Of a DNA stretch of 64,000 nucleotides, positions 1 through 8,919 are shown in pieces. Under the pieces are notes generated by a model. The model saw only the letters and a list, made by a program, of their open reading frames with translations, did not search any database and was not told where the DNA came from. This stretch comes from Pseudoalteromonas rubra (GTDB lineage Bacteria; Pseudomonadota; Gammaproteobacteria; Enterobacterales; Alteromonadaceae). Every line of letters begins with the position of its first letter. The stretch's first letter is position 1. The translations under genes were made by a program, and so were the position numbers. The DNA lies in contig NZ_CP045430.1 of NCBI RefSeq assembly GCF_005886805.2, forward strand, positions 310,001 through 374,000. The letters are read 5' to 3'.

Positions 1-452
1 ACCAGCTCTTTGGCACTGCGGCCAATACCCAGGTCATGGGTTTCAACCACTTTAATTTCGCCTTCCGGGTTAATGACGAAAGTACCGCGTAACGCCAGTC
101 CCTCTTCCTCGATCATCACACCGAAGTTGCGCGTAATTTTGCCTGTCGGGTCGCCTATCATTGGGAATTGGATTTTCTTGATGGTCTCTGACGCGTCATG
201 CCAGGCTTTGTGCGTAAAGTGTGTATCTGTTGACACGGAATAAACCTCAACGCCCATCTCTTGTAATTGTGCATAATGGTCCGCCAAGTCACCAAGCTCG
301 GTAGGACATACAAAGGTGAAATCGGCCGGGTAGAAAAAGACAATAGACCATTTGCCAAGCAGGTCTTTTTCACTCACATCAACAAACTCACCATGGTGAA
401 AAGCGGTTGCGTTAAAAGGTTGGATCTGGGTGTTAATCAAAGAGGTAGTCAT
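1..452 (-). CDS. ahpC: Alkyl hydroperoxide reductase subunit C (peroxiredoxin), 3' end cut by window edge
   Basis: AhpC reduces H2O2 and organic hydroperoxides in the cytoplasm through a peroxidatic cysteine and is recharged by AhpF. The reverse strand from the ATG at 452 opens MTTSLINTQIQPFNATAF and carries the peroxiredoxin signature FYPADFTFVCPTE with the peroxidatic Cys, then VSTDTHFTHKAWH and IGDPTGKI, all typical of the AhpC/Prx1 subfamily. About 150 codons are visible; the resolving cysteine would lie beyond the edge. A palindrome upstream (572-586) may be part of its control region. The family call is very secure. AhpF would be expected on the unseen side, which cannot be verified here. 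Confidence 0.95.
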   Translation of the reverse strand, partial: MTTSLINTQIQPFNATAFHHGEFVDVSEKDLLGKWSIVFFYPADFTFVCPTELGDLADHYAQLQEMGVEVYSVSTDTHFTHKAWHDASETIKKIQFPMIGDPTGKITRNFGVMIEEEGLALRGTFVINPEGEIKVVETHDLGIGRSAKEL

Positions 453-571
453 GTTTTTTCTCTCTCAGTTTTTAGGTTAAAGGGTCACAGGTCTGATGCT
501 GTATCAGCCATGTTGTCTCTGTGTGATTACTAAGATAGAGGGGATTTAAATATTATTAAAATGGATTGTTC

Positions 572-586
572 GGATTACTATAATCC
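572..586. promoter_or_regulatory. Perfect inverted repeat in the ahpC / DUF3429 intergenic region
   Basis: GGATTA-CTA-TAATCC is a perfect 6-bp inverted repeat with a 3-base spacer in the AT-rich, roughly 220-bp region between ahpC and the divergent gene at 673. ahpC is usually controlled by OxyR, but this sequence does not clearly match the OxyR consensus, so the bound factor, if any, is unknown. Confidence 0.3.
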
Positions 587-672
587 AAAAAATTGATGAA
601 ACTTTGGCAAAGTTTATGCGTATATCAGATATAATTAAAACATTAGTCAGAACAAACTTTTAAGAGACTTGG

Positions 673-1095
673 ATGCACCCATACTTTAACCACATTATGC
701 TAGCCTACATTGGCTTTATTCCTTTTCTACTCTGTGTCGCACTCACATTAATGGTTGGAAGCTCAACGGCCGTTATCGACGCGTTTAGCTACTACAGCCT
801 GGGCGTTTTGGCCTTTTTGGCTGGCAGCTTATGGCGTCCGGGGGAGCAGTCACAGCAACGTGCCGTAGCCGCCATACTCGTGATCGTCCCTTTCCCATTG
901 CTTGCCGTCGCGTCTCAGGTTGTGGTGTTAAGCTACCTGTCAGTGGCTTATTGGTTGGTGTTGATTTTCGAACGCAGCGCTCCGGCCTGGCAGGAGACAC
1001 ATCAGGATTATCAAAAAATGCGCTTCACGCTGACTTCTGTTGTCTTTGTCAGCCATTTATTCATGGTCGCACAGGCAGTTGAACTTGCCGGGTAA
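673..1095 (+). CDS. DUF3429 family small integral membrane protein
   Basis: A 140-residue protein with four or five hydrophobic segments (about residues 7-28, 34-54, 63-83, 85-102 and 118-138). The pattern of an early GFIPFLL segment, SYYSLGVLAFLAGSLW, and a late W-x3-HQDYQKMRFTLT loop before the last helix matches DUF3429, a family of inner-membrane proteins of unknown function. It starts at ATG 673, divergent from ahpC and followed by a diguanylate cyclase. No catalytic motif is visible and no function can be assigned. Confidence 0.7.
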   Translation: MHPYFNHIMLAYIGFIPFLLCVALTLMVGSSTAVIDAFSYYSLGVLAFLAGSLWRPGEQSQQRAVAAILVIVPFPLLAVASQVVVLSYLSVAYWLVLIFERSAPAWQETHQDYQKMRFTLTSVVFVSHLFMVAQAVELAG

Positions 1096-1157
1096 ACTCA
1101 CAGTGCTACAGCCCGTTTAAAACCTGCTATAACTAAAGGGGATACGGAGGGTTGCGC

Positions 1158-1994
1158 ATGCGTCAAAAATTACTACTGGCCCTGATCTGGCTTGCAACGG
1201 CTTGTGTCATCATCTTACTCTACGGCAATCATGCCTCTTTTGGGGCAACGGTAGAAGAGCTGATATGGTTTGCCATTTCATTAACTGTGCTGGTGTTCAG
1301 CCTGCCTCACCTGCAACATAAGCTGCTTTTATATGCCTGGGGGATCTACTGTATTGGCCTGTTACTGGATCTCCTTGATGATTTGATGACCATTGAGCTT
1401 ATCCCCGTCAACACCTTTGACACATCGTTAAAGCATCTGGGCTTTCTGCTGGTGTGCTACGGCATGCATACCATTATTAAGCAAAAACGCGAAACCATCT
1501 GTGCACTCAACCACGAAATTGAAGAGCGCCAAAAGCTGGAACAAAAGTTAAAGTTTGATGCAACACACGACGAATTGACCGGGCTGGGAAATCGACGTGC
1601 CTGCTTTGAGCAATTTGAGCGTTTGTGTAGCTCCAGTGCTTACCTGTATTACTTCGATCTGGATAACTTTAAGCAAGCCAATGATAAATACGGTCACAAT
1701 ATTGGCGATAAAATACTAAAAAAAGTGTCTGAAGCGATGACCCGAGAATTCACAGCAGATGCCTGCTTTCGGATAGGTGGCGATGAGTTCGTGGCCTTTA
1801 CCAGTGAGACAGTATTAAAAGAAGATGCCCTGCGGGCGCAGTTGGTAGAGGAGGTCTTTGAATATGGGGTTGGGGTGAGCATAGGCAGAACTGCGGCCGA
1901 CCCAGCTGAAGACCCGGATGTATTACTCCACAAGGCCGATATCGGTATGTATGAGAACAAAGCTAATAAAAGTATCCGCACCTCCGTCAGATAA
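1158..1994 (+). CDS. Membrane-anchored GGDEF diguanylate cyclase
   Basis: A 278-residue protein. The N-terminal half has four or five hydrophobic helices (residues about 4-110), then a short coiled linker rich in E/K/Q and a GGDEF domain beginning at DELTGLGNRR. The active-site motif RIGGDEF is intact, so c-di-GMP synthesis from two GTP is expected. The inhibitory I-site RxxD five residues before the motif is not kept (F replaces R), so product inhibition may be absent. A TTG lies at 1152, but GGAGG at 1146-1150 is spaced correctly for ATG 1158, so that start is chosen. The MITE-like repeat at 2017-2178 follows immediately. No sensory domain beyond the membrane region is recognised. Confidence 0.9.
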   Translation: MRQKLLLALIWLATACVIILLYGNHASFGATVEELIWFAISLTVLVFSLPHLQHKLLLYAWGIYCIGLLLDLLDDLMTIELIPVNTFDTSLKHLGFLLVCYGMHTIIKQKRETICALNHEIEERQKLEQKLKFDATHDELTGLGNRRACFEQFERLCSSSAYLYYFDLDNFKQANDKYGHNIGDKILKKVSEAMTREFTADACFRIGGDEFVAFTSETVLKEDALRAQLVEEVFEYGVGVSIGRTAADPAEDPDVLLHKADIGMYENKANKSIRTSVR

Positions 1995-2016
1995 CACAGA
2001 TAAATACTTAGTATTT

Positions 2017-2178
2017 ATACCAATTTCACTTAATACCTGGTCTATTTGAAGGAGCAAATAGGACGCTAACAGCGTTAAAAATTTTTCATTTAGAACAACT
2101 AAATAGCAAAATTTTTGCCTTGTTATCGACTATATTTTCTCGCCTCAAAATAGAACACTTAATTAAGCAAATTGGTAT
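2017..2178 (+). repeat. MITE-like dispersed repeat, copy A (162 bp)
   Basis: The element begins ATACCAATTTCACTTAATAC and ends with the inverted counterpart TTAATTAAGCAAATTGGTAT, so its termini form an inverted repeat. A copy of exactly the same length, with only a few mismatches by eye, lies at 51211-51372. An inverted longer copy is at 41450-41659 and a deleted one at 13312-13403. No ORF of transposase size is present, which fits a non-autonomous element. It fills most of the gap 1995-2327 between the GGDEF gene and the chemoreceptor; the rest of that gap is AT-rich promoter-like sequence. Confidence 0.8.
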
Positions 2179-2327
2179 TACTATGTGTTTTTCGGTGTTT
2201 TAGCCACGGTCAAACTCCGCTCTTTTTACTTATTTTTTATGTAGCTCATTGTTTATTTACATAAATCTAGCACTTTAGTGGCTTGACTGTTATGCTGCTG
2301 GCAGTTTTGATAGTCGAGGGAACCTCA

Positions 2328-3410
2328 GTGTTAAAGAATCTTTTTGCCAATACCAGTCAACAATCGGAAATCCAGCAGTTGAAAGCAGAATTGGCCGCAC
2401 AACGACAGGCATATGAGCAACTGGAGGCAGAAAAACAAGCGATGCAAAATGAGCTTGTTGAAGCACAACAGCAATTAAACGACAACACGGACAATCAGCT
2501 TTTACAATGTGCACTTTCCGGGCTTGGCCAGATCCACGAAGTACGTGACGCCGTGCTACGCAGCCTGCATCAGATAGAAGAAGAGAGCAGCTCTATTTCT
2601 CAGGTCAGTGCCTCGTTTGAAACCTCTGAGTCGTCACTGGAAAAAATCCTCTCGGGCATGTCCAGCCTGTCGACCAACATGGCCAGCATGACCGACAATA
2701 TTTCTGGCCTGTCGCATATGGCAGATAACATTAATACTTTTGTCACTACGATTTCAAAGATCTCTGATCAAACTAACCTTCTCGCGCTCAATGCCGCTAT
2801 CGAAGCAGCCCGTGCCGGTGAAGCTGGCCGAGGTTTTAGTGTGGTTGCTGATGAAGTTCGGGCGCTAGCAAACAATACCAACGAATCAGCGAACGAAGTA
2901 TCAGATCTGGTAAAGAAAATTATTGATACAACTCAGCTTACTGTCGATGGGGTGAATGTCATCCAAAACTCCAACAACGATTTATCTTCAAGTATTGCCC
3001 ACCTCAACGATGAGTACGGTAATATTGTCAGTTGCTGCGGCTCTATGAAACAAACCATTGTCTCAGCATCGCTGCAAACTTTTGTACAGACAGCAAAGCT
3101 CGATCATGTTGTATGGAAAGGTGAAGTATACGGCGTCATTGCAGGCAATAGTAACAAGCAAATCACAGAGTTTGCCGATCACACAAGCTGTCGTCTGGGT
3201 AAGTGGCTCAGTGGTGAAGCAGGCAAAGTGATGAATAAATCGGGGCTACTCAATCGTATTGACGGCCCGCATAGGGAGGTCCATCGTGCCGGTGTCGAAG
3301 CTATGACTCTTTTTGTTGCCGGTGAAAAGCAAAAAGCCATCGGCGAACTTAATCGCATGGAACAGGCGAGTCGTGATGTGCTCAGATTATTAGATGAAGT
3401 AACACACTAG
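2328..3410 (+). CDS. Cytoplasmic methyl-accepting chemotaxis protein with C-terminal CZB zinc-binding domain
   Basis: A 360-residue soluble chemoreceptor-like protein. After [10 protein letters not shown] comes a long coiled coil (residues about 10-60), then the MCP signalling hairpin with the conserved tip [20 protein letters not shown], which binds CheA/CheW. The C-terminus is a chemoreceptor zinc-binding (CZB) domain: His and Trp in [11 protein letters not shown], the hallmark CRLGKW, and [11 protein letters not shown] domains sense zinc and, in some cases, hypochlorite through the zinc-bound cysteine. There is no transmembrane segment, so sensing is cytoplasmic. The frame is open to TTG 2283 and ATG 2292, but CGAGGG at 2315-2320 sits 7 bases before GTG 2328, and the sequence from there matches the family N-terminus. 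Confidence 0.88.
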   Translation: MLKNLFANTSQQSEIQQLKAELAAQRQAYEQLEAEKQAMQNELVEAQQQLNDNTDNQLLQCALSGLGQIHEVRDAVLRSLHQIEEESSSISQVSASFETSESSLEKILSGMSSLSTNMASMTDNISGLSHMADNINTFVTTISKISDQTNLLALNAAIEAARAGEAGRGFSVVADEVRALANNTNESANEVSDLVKKIIDTTQLTVDGVNVIQNSNNDLSSSIAHLNDEYGNIVSCCGSMKQTIVSASLQTFVQTAKLDHVVWKGEVYGVIAGNSNKQITEFADHTSCRLGKWLSGEAGKVMNKSGLLNRIDGPHREVHRAGVEAMTLFVAGEKQKAIGELNRMEQASRDVLRLLDEVTH

Positions 3411-3418
3411 TTTTATCT

Positions 3419-3444
3419 CTGGCGACTCAGATCTGAGTCGCCAG
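3419..3444. terminator. Perfect 26-bp palindrome after the chemoreceptor gene
   Basis: CTGGCGACTCAGA is followed directly by its exact reverse complement nine bases after the chemoreceptor stop. As RNA it would form a strong hairpin. Only a weak T-rich tail follows (GTTTATC), so it is a plausible transcription terminator or mRNA-stabilising hairpin. Its position between two same-strand genes favours termination. Confidence 0.55.
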
Positions 3445-3507
3445 GTTTATCCCCCACCCTGCATCTGCTATCATCGCGCCTTTGTTATTTTCCTGGGTAG
3501 TATTGTT

Positions 3508-4293
3508 ATGTTAATAGATGCAAATTGGCGCATTTTGACCGTTGGCGATGGTGATCTAAGCTTTTCTTTATCACTGAGCAGGCAGTTAAAACCCGCTAAT
3601 TTATGTGCCAGTATCTATGACGATGAAACCACCCTAAGAAACAAATACCAGCTTCATGCTTTGGACCATTTGCGCGATTCAAATGTGCCTGTGCTGAGCG
3701 AATTTGACGTCAATAATCCAAGCTGCTGGGAAGCCTTACAAGGAAAGCTGTTTGATGCTGTGATTTTCCAGTTTCCTTTAATCCCAGCATTTACCAGCAA
3801 ACAGGCATTTGATGCTCAACCACTGTCAACAAACACACTGAATCGACGTTTGTTACGTAACTTTATCGATTTCAGCCACCGCTTTGCGCTTGACCCGGCA
3901 GGCCCAATGCTCACCCTGATCACCTCGAAAGATGTCAAACCTTATTGTGAATGGAATCTAGAGGACTCGCTATGTAACGGGTTGGACTACCATTATCTGG
4001 GCCAGAGTGAATTCAATATAGATGCATTCGAGGGCTATCGGATCCGCAATGTAGACAGAGATAAACATGTTAAAGATACCAGCGGCATCACTTATTACTG
4101 GTCGACAAAATCTCACGCAGTTTTGCGCGAGTCGCTTTATCTGCCGCCCTACCTAACACAAAATCATTGTGCTCTGTGCCGTGCAGGACCCTTTTTGAGC
4201 GAGCAAGATAAACTCGCGCATTTGGGGTCAAAAAAGCATGCAATGATGCTCAGGCATGAGAATGACTGGCTCACCTACCTCAATGCACGCTAA
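3508..4293 (+). CDS. Bmt5-like (DUF2431) Rossmann methyltransferase with C-terminal U1-type zinc finger
   Basis: A 261-residue protein. The N-terminus ILTVGDGDLSFSLSLSR matches the SAM-binding GDGDLSFS motif of the DUF2431 family, named for eukaryotic Bmt5, which methylates N3 of a 25S rRNA uridine. The segment DAVIFQFPLIPAF followed by RRLLRNFIDF is also typical. The C-terminus has a C2H2 finger: C221-x2-C224, then H238 and H244, within LAHLGSKKH, resembling U1/matrin-type RNA-binding fingers. I infer an RNA-directed methyltransferase. The substrate is unknown, and bacterial members are poorly characterised. It starts at ATG 3508 with a weak ribosome site. It converges on the ArsR-like gene, with the stop regions overlapping by 4 bases. 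Confidence 0.75.
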   Translation: MLIDANWRILTVGDGDLSFSLSLSRQLKPANLCASIYDDETTLRNKYQLHALDHLRDSNVPVLSEFDVNNPSCWEALQGKLFDAVIFQFPLIPAFTSKQAFDAQPLSTNTLNRRLLRNFIDFSHRFALDPAGPMLTLITSKDVKPYCEWNLEDSLCNGLDYHYLGQSEFNIDAFEGYRIRNVDRDKHVKDTSGITYYWSTKSHAVLRESLYLPPYLTQNHCALCRAGPFLSEQDKLAHLGSKKHAMMLRHENDWLTYLNAR

Positions 4294-5030
4294 GCACAAC
4301 AGCTTTGTTGGCGCGCAGGCCTGTCTCCCATCAAGTCTAGCCTGGCCAGCTCCATCTCAATACTTGCGGGTTCTCCAAGCAAAGTACGCTGTAAAACTTG
4401 CTGCATCCAGCCTGGTAACTCTGAATTCAATGCATAGTACACCCACTGACTTTGCTTTCGTATAGTCAGAATACCCGCTTTTCTGAGTTGTGCCAGGTGC
4501 CTGGACACCTTAGGCTGACTGGGCTCATCCAGTGCCACCATCAACTCACAGACACACAGCTCCTGCTCCTGCAAAATCAGCAGCAGCGTTTTCAGCCTTA
4601 ACTCGTCACTCATGGCTTTATAAAAAGCCATTGGGGTAATGGGCTCGATTTGTTGCGGCTCAGCCAACAGATTACGCACTTTACAATTTAACTCATATAA
4701 AGCCTTACGATATGGGTTAAAAGACGCATCAACGTCCTCTAAAGCAAGTTGCCAGAACAGTGTTTGCGGTGTTTGTTTTCCTTCCTGTTCAGAGCATGCC
4801 CCCTGAGTAAGGTGAAGCATAATATCGCACTCTTCCTCATTAACGTCGTTTTGGCTGAAACTCAGGTTTCTGCTCAGTCCAAACTCGGATAGCGCTTGTT
4901 TTGCCCCAAAACTGATCTGTTGCGTGGTCATCGTATTACCCAGCAAGACATCTGGATTATGATGCTTTAACAAAGCACCAACTAACCAAATCAGGTCTGG
5001 ATTTTCACCTTTCAAATAGATACTTTTCAC
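4290..5030 (-). CDS. ArsR-family regulator fused to a degenerate LMW-phosphatase/arsenate-reductase-like domain
   Basis: A 246-residue protein. Residues about 125-230 are an ArsR/SmtB winged helix with the arsenite-binding motif ELCVCEL (Cys159, Cys161), recognition helix PSQPKVSRHLAQLRKAGIL and wing RKQSQWVYYAL. A terminal QSCCA adds two cysteines. Residues about 1-120 follow the outline of a low-molecular-weight phosphatase/ArsC: QALSEFGLSRNLSF, an ECDIMLHLT strand, LFWQLALEDV and a final NPYRKALYELNCKVRNLL helix. The catalytic CX5R loop expected near the start is absent, so this half is probably non-catalytic. The start is GTG 5030, with AGGAGA spaced suitably. It probably represses itself and perhaps nearby genes in response to As(III); no ars transport gene is adjacent. 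Confidence 0.8.
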   Translation of the reverse strand: MKSIYLKGENPDLIWLVGALLKHHNPDVLLGNTMTTQQISFGAKQALSEFGLSRNLSFSQNDVNEEECDIMLHLTQGACSEQEGKQTPQTLFWQLALEDVDASFNPYRKALYELNCKVRNLLAEPQQIEPITPMAFYKAMSDELRLKTLLLILQEQELCVCELMVALDEPSQPKVSRHLAQLRKAGILTIRKQSQWVYYALNSELPGWMQQVLQRTLLGEPASIEMELARLDLMGDRPARQQSCCA

Positions 5031-5290
5031 TGCACGGCTCTCCTATATACGAATATGATTATATAATGAAACTGAGGGACAGTTAATATCCGGACACAAA
5101 AATACGAGGCTCTTAAAGTAAAACGAATACACCATTTATAAGAAAAAAATACAATTTGATAATGATTTTTAAATTAAAGTCACCTCGAATTATTCAAAAT
5201 CGGAAATTACGGAATAATGTATACAAAACTATTGAGCAGTACCATTTTGATAAGTAGACTGGCGGCCTTTATTTATAGCGAGATTTCTCG
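5031..5290. promoter_or_regulatory. Divergent promoter region, ArsR fusion gene / rhtA
   Basis: About 260 AT-rich bases separate the two divergent starts. Near 5043-5067 the sequence has alternating TATATA-like half sites, which could be an ArsR operator, but the match is loose. No other gene is seen. Confidence 0.3.
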
Positions 5291-6139
5291 ATGCATGTTT
5301 TAAACAAAAGCTCTCTGTATGCCATCGCGTGCTTGTTACTGGCTATGGTTACCATTCAGTCTGGTGCTTCAATTGCCAAACAGCTATTTCCTCATGTCGG
5401 GCCAGAGGGCACGACGGCTTATCGCCTGGGATTTTCGGCACTGATATTATGTTTGGTCTTTCGGCCCTGGCGGCATTTGCCCAAAAACTGGCGTCCAGTG
5501 ATTTTATATGGACTAAGCCTGGGTATTATGAATCTGACATTTTATTATGCGATAGAACGCATCCCGCTTGGCATTGGTGTCGCACTGGAGTTTACCGGAC
5601 CACTTGCGGTGGCATTATTCTCATCCCGACGTAAACGAGATTACCTCTGGGTAGCACTGGCGCTTGCAGGCATATTGCTGTTACTGCCGCAGATGGGCGA
5701 AGTAGATGGCCTGGACCCGATCGGCGTATTGCTTGCACTCACCGCCGGCGCGTGTTGGGCAGGTTATATTCTGTTTGGCAAGAAAAGTGGTGGTCACGGG
5801 AGTGGCGGTGCGACAGTCGCAATCGGTATGAGTGTTGCGGCATTTGCCGTTGTACCCGTTGGGGTCGTATCACAGGGAATGGCATTGCTTGATTGGTCTT
5901 TGATCCCTCTTGGTATTGCGATTGGATTATTATCAAGTGCCTTGCCCTACAGCCTTGAAATGGTTGCGTTAAAGAAAATGCCAGCCCAGGGCTTTAGTAT
6001 TATGATGAGTATGGAGCCGGCCATCGCAGCGCTGGCTGGCTTAGTGATCTTAGGAGAACTACTAAGTACCTGGCAGTGGCTGGCGATCTTTATGGTGATC
6101 GCCGCTTCATTAGGTAGCTCGTTGTCCGCCAAACAATAG
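5291..6139 (+). CDS. rhtA: Inner-membrane threonine/homoserine exporter, EamA family
   Basis: A 282-residue DMT-superfamily transporter with ten predicted helices and two EamA halves. It tracks E. coli RhtA closely: MVTIQSGASIAKQLFPHVG near residues 20-38, LGIGVALEFTGPLAVALFSS near 95-115, GACWAGYILFG near 150, and ALPYSLEMVALKKMP near 215. RhtA exports threonine, homoserine and related amino acids by proton exchange. The closest E. coli relative is clear by eye, but the substrate range is inferred. The gene starts at ATG 5291 and ends two bases before the convergent S9 gene. Start and length agree with the family. Confidence 0.88.
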   Translation: MHVLNKSSLYAIACLLLAMVTIQSGASIAKQLFPHVGPEGTTAYRLGFSALILCLVFRPWRHLPKNWRPVILYGLSLGIMNLTFYYAIERIPLGIGVALEFTGPLAVALFSSRRKRDYLWVALALAGILLLLPQMGEVDGLDPIGVLLALTAGACWAGYILFGKKSGGHGSGGATVAIGMSVAAFAVVPVGVVSQGMALLDWSLIPLGIAIGLLSSALPYSLEMVALKKMPAQGFSIMMSMEPAIAALAGLVILGELLSTWQWLAIFMVIAASLGSSLSAKQ

Positions 6140-6141
6140 AA

Positions 6142-8616
6142 TTACATCGGCCAGGGCGTGACAGACTCGGGCGCCAGCTCAAATCGCAACGCCTCTGGCA
6201 CCTGGTTGATTTCTTCAATCAACGGCAATGGATCAAAATGGCGTTGCAGCCAACTTTGCTGCTCCCACAACATGTGTAACACATCCTGTCGGTTTGTGTA
6301 GTCATGATCTGTCTCTGGCAACAACACCAGGCGCGCGCGTTTACCCAAGTCATTCAATGCGCTGAATAAGCGCTCGCTTTGCACTGCAAAGCGCCCAGGC
6401 TGGCGGTCCTGGTAGCCATGGACTATAAGCAACGACGCTTTAATTTTGTCCGCATATGTCATAGGTGATGCTGTCAGATAAGCTTGAGGATCTCGCCAAA
6501 AGGTGCCAATTTGTTGCTCATAGGCAAAAGGGGCCAGCGTAAAGTTGTAAGTACCACTGCGCGCTAAACCGGTAACAAATAAATCTGTATGGGCCAGCAA
6601 ATCAACGACCACAGTTGCACCGGCCCCCTGCCCGCCAATTGCTACCTTACTAACATCTGCAATGCCCTGTTGTGCTAATACCGCAACTGCGGCTTGAGCC
6701 GTAGACTGCCACTGCTTCCGTAACTGAGCCGCATTGCCCTGCTCGTCAGGTAAAGTGAACCCGTCTATTTCAAATACCGCATAACCTTGCGAAAGGTGGG
6801 GCAAAGGGCCAAGAGGATCCAGAGGCACAAAGTAATGAGGGGAGCTAAATGTTTGTTTTGTCTTTTCTGGCGATTTTACCCACATCAAGACAGGTACCCG
6901 ACCCGCACTGGGATCATAGTTTGCGCTCAAATAGAGCGTACCTGTTATTTGTGTGCCATCCCCACGATCAAAGCTCAGCACCTCACGGGACAAACCGCGT
7001 AACGCAGGGTACGGATGTCTGAAATGTGTGATCTGCTCCTGAGAATTAAATGTCCGATCATGCACAAAGTAATTTGGCTGGTCTTGCTTAGACTGCCTCA
7101 ACGTGATGAAGCGCATGCCTTCATCATCCAGTAACGCCACAAACTGCTCAAAATAAGGCGCCTCAGATTGCCAGATCCGAGTGCGCGTATTGGCTCTGGC
7201 ATCAAACCGGTCAAGAAAGGGTAACTCCTCGCCCTGCACCTTTTCTGTTCCCTGAATAAACAAATATCTGCTGCCCACAACTTTCAGAACCGGGGCACCC
7301 AAATCGTTGCGGGTCATCAGCCACTGCTCAGACTGCGCATCAGCGACTTTATATCTCGCGACCTCCAGGGGATTGCGTTGCGGTGCCAATGGATTGATCA
7401 CAGAAGTCCGCCAGAAACGCTCGCTTTCTGCCTGAGTGAGTAAGGCAATATTAGAATCGCCCCAGTTCAGAGACACCAGAGGCTCCTGAAGCGCCATAAA
7501 CAATCGAGGGGCGCGCTTAAATGGCGACGAGATATGGTACAGGCCATACGCGTTCTCAGCATCACCTTCTTGCGCCCAGACAACAGTTGCTCCCTTGTCT
7601 GCACGCCACTGGAAATGGCTACGCATTTGAACAGCCGGAGGTGTTGAAATAGCCGCCAGCACATTTTGTTCTTCACTTAAAGATTCGGGTGGCATTACTG
7701 GTCGATACAGTTCATATAACGCGAATCCAGTCATCCCCCAAACCTGCCAGACACTCGGGTGATTCGCCAGCGTGCGCTGTAGCGGCTGTGATTGCTGTGG
7801 CGCTTCGAGTAAGGACATGGCCACCAGCAGATTAGTCGCATCCGGTGAGGGTGTAAAATGGTGGAAATAAGCGGGGCCGCCAATGGCGACGGGCCGACCT
7901 TGCAACGGCACCTTAATTAGCTGTCCCTGTGCATAATGCGCAAAAGCTTCTGTAGAGAGGCTTTTTGTAGTGTCAGTCACAACACTAAGTGCACCATGTG
8001 ATTGCGCAACAACCGGTCCGCTCAGCCGAGATTGAAGAGCTGCTTGTTGCCGTTCTCCGGTGTGGTTAACGGCACTATTGACCACCAATCCAGAGCTGTC
8101 AGGCAGCCAATGATAAGGGACTTCCGTGGTTACGCCATTGAGTGGAAAACGAGACACAGCGCGTAGTTCTCGCTGCTTGATGTCATAGACCCATAAACGG
8201 CCATCCTGCTCGGTGCGCAAGATAAAGGCCAGATAGCGACCATCTGCACTCCAGCGTGGGGCAAATACTTCACCAGGTGGCAAGTTTTCTACTTTTACTT
8301 CGGCACCCGTCGCAACATGTTTAAAGCTCAGGCCTGAATAGGTCACCACGCCCAGCCGCATAAAGGTAGTGGGATCGAAGTGTAAATCGCCGTAACGCAG
8401 ACCTGCTTCATCTGGCCGTTGCACTCTTGTTTGCTTGGTTAATAGCGCCATCCAGACATGTTGTTCATTGAGCAGCACCTCTGGCATTGGCGGCACACCT
8501 ACCAGTTGCGCAATTTCTTCTCTTGGCACCTGGTAACCTTCCGAAGCTGCCAGCGCAGTATTAACCCACAAACAACAAGCTAAAAAAAACAGCAAAGCCG
8601 GGCTCTTTTTCACCAC
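6142..8616 (-). CDS. S9 (S9D-like) prolyl-oligopeptidase family protein, catalytic serine missing
   Basis: An 824-residue protein with a signal peptide (cut near ALA-AS, residue about 23), a predicted beta-propeller (about 60-560) and an alpha/beta-hydrolase domain (about 580-800). The C-terminal part follows the S9D glutamyl-endopeptidase pattern: LARSGTYNFTLAPFAYEQ, LLIVHGYQDRQPGRFAVQSERLF and LLPETDHDYTNRQ. The nucleophile elbow, normally GGHSYGA, reads GGQGAGAT here: Gly664 replaces Ser. The Asp737 and His771 positions are kept. I therefore infer a non-hydrolytic or altered member acting in the periplasm. It starts at GTG 8616 with AAGGG upstream. A functional S9 peptidase is encoded separately at 14072. 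Confidence 0.85.
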   Translation of the reverse strand: MVKKSPALLFFLACCLWVNTALAASEGYQVPREEIAQLVGVPPMPEVLLNEQHVWMALLTKQTRVQRPDEAGLRYGDLHFDPTTFMRLGVVTYSGLSFKHVATGAEVKVENLPPGEVFAPRWSADGRYLAFILRTEQDGRLWVYDIKQRELRAVSRFPLNGVTTEVPYHWLPDSSGLVVNSAVNHTGERQQAALQSRLSGPVVAQSHGALSVVTDTTKSLSTEAFAHYAQGQLIKVPLQGRPVAIGGPAYFHHFTPSPDATNLLVAMSLLEAPQQSQPLQRTLANHPSVWQVWGMTGFALYELYRPVMPPESLSEEQNVLAAISTPPAVQMRSHFQWRADKGATVVWAQEGDAENAYGLYHISSPFKRAPRLFMALQEPLVSLNWGDSNIALLTQAESERFWRTSVINPLAPQRNPLEVARYKVADAQSEQWLMTRNDLGAPVLKVVGSRYLFIQGTEKVQGEELPFLDRFDARANTRTRIWQSEAPYFEQFVALLDDEGMRFITLRQSKQDQPNYFVHDRTFNSQEQITHFRHPYPALRGLSREVLSFDRGDGTQITGTLYLSANYDPSAGRVPVLMWVKSPEKTKQTFSSPHYFVPLDPLGPLPHLSQGYAVFEIDGFTLPDEQGNAAQLRKQWQSTAQAAVAVLAQQGIADVSKVAIGGQGAGATVVVDLLAHTDLFVTGLARSGTYNFTLAPFAYEQQIGTFWRDPQAYLTASPMTYADKIKASLLIVHGYQDRQPGRFAVQSERLFSALNDLGKRARLVLLPETDHDYTNRQDVLHMLWEQQSWLQRHFDPLPLIEEINQVPEALRFELAPESVTPWPM

Positions 8617-8919
8617 TTTTCTACCCTTGAATTCTTATCTCAACCTCTCATGATATAACGAAATTACCTAAATGTGCACTAGTTTAATAGCAATCCACGC
8701 AATTCACAGGTCAACCCTGAGCACAAAAATTTTCGTCGCTAAAACAACAAAATATCTGATACTTAGTTGTTCTGAATGAGAATTTTATAATACCGTTAGC
8801 GACCAATTAAAGCCTTCAGATTGGTTATGCACTAATGTTAGTGGTATAACGTGCATCTAGGCGCGAAGTTACGGTAAACTAAGCGTTCGTCAACCGTTTG
8901 AGCAGCTATTCAGGCCATT
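8617..8919. promoter_or_regulatory. Divergent promoter region, S9-like gene / LacI regulator
   Basis: Three hundred AT-rich bases without a gene. Around 8727-8800 it contains AAAATTTT and TTAGTTGTTCT-like words, followed by GTTAGCG, that resemble a decayed piece of the dispersed MITE-like repeat. At 8890-8901 it has TCAACCGTTTGA, a CG-centred near-palindrome of the kind LacI-family regulators bind, just upstream of the LacI gene, suggesting autoregulation. Both points rest on visual similarity only. Confidence 0.35.
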
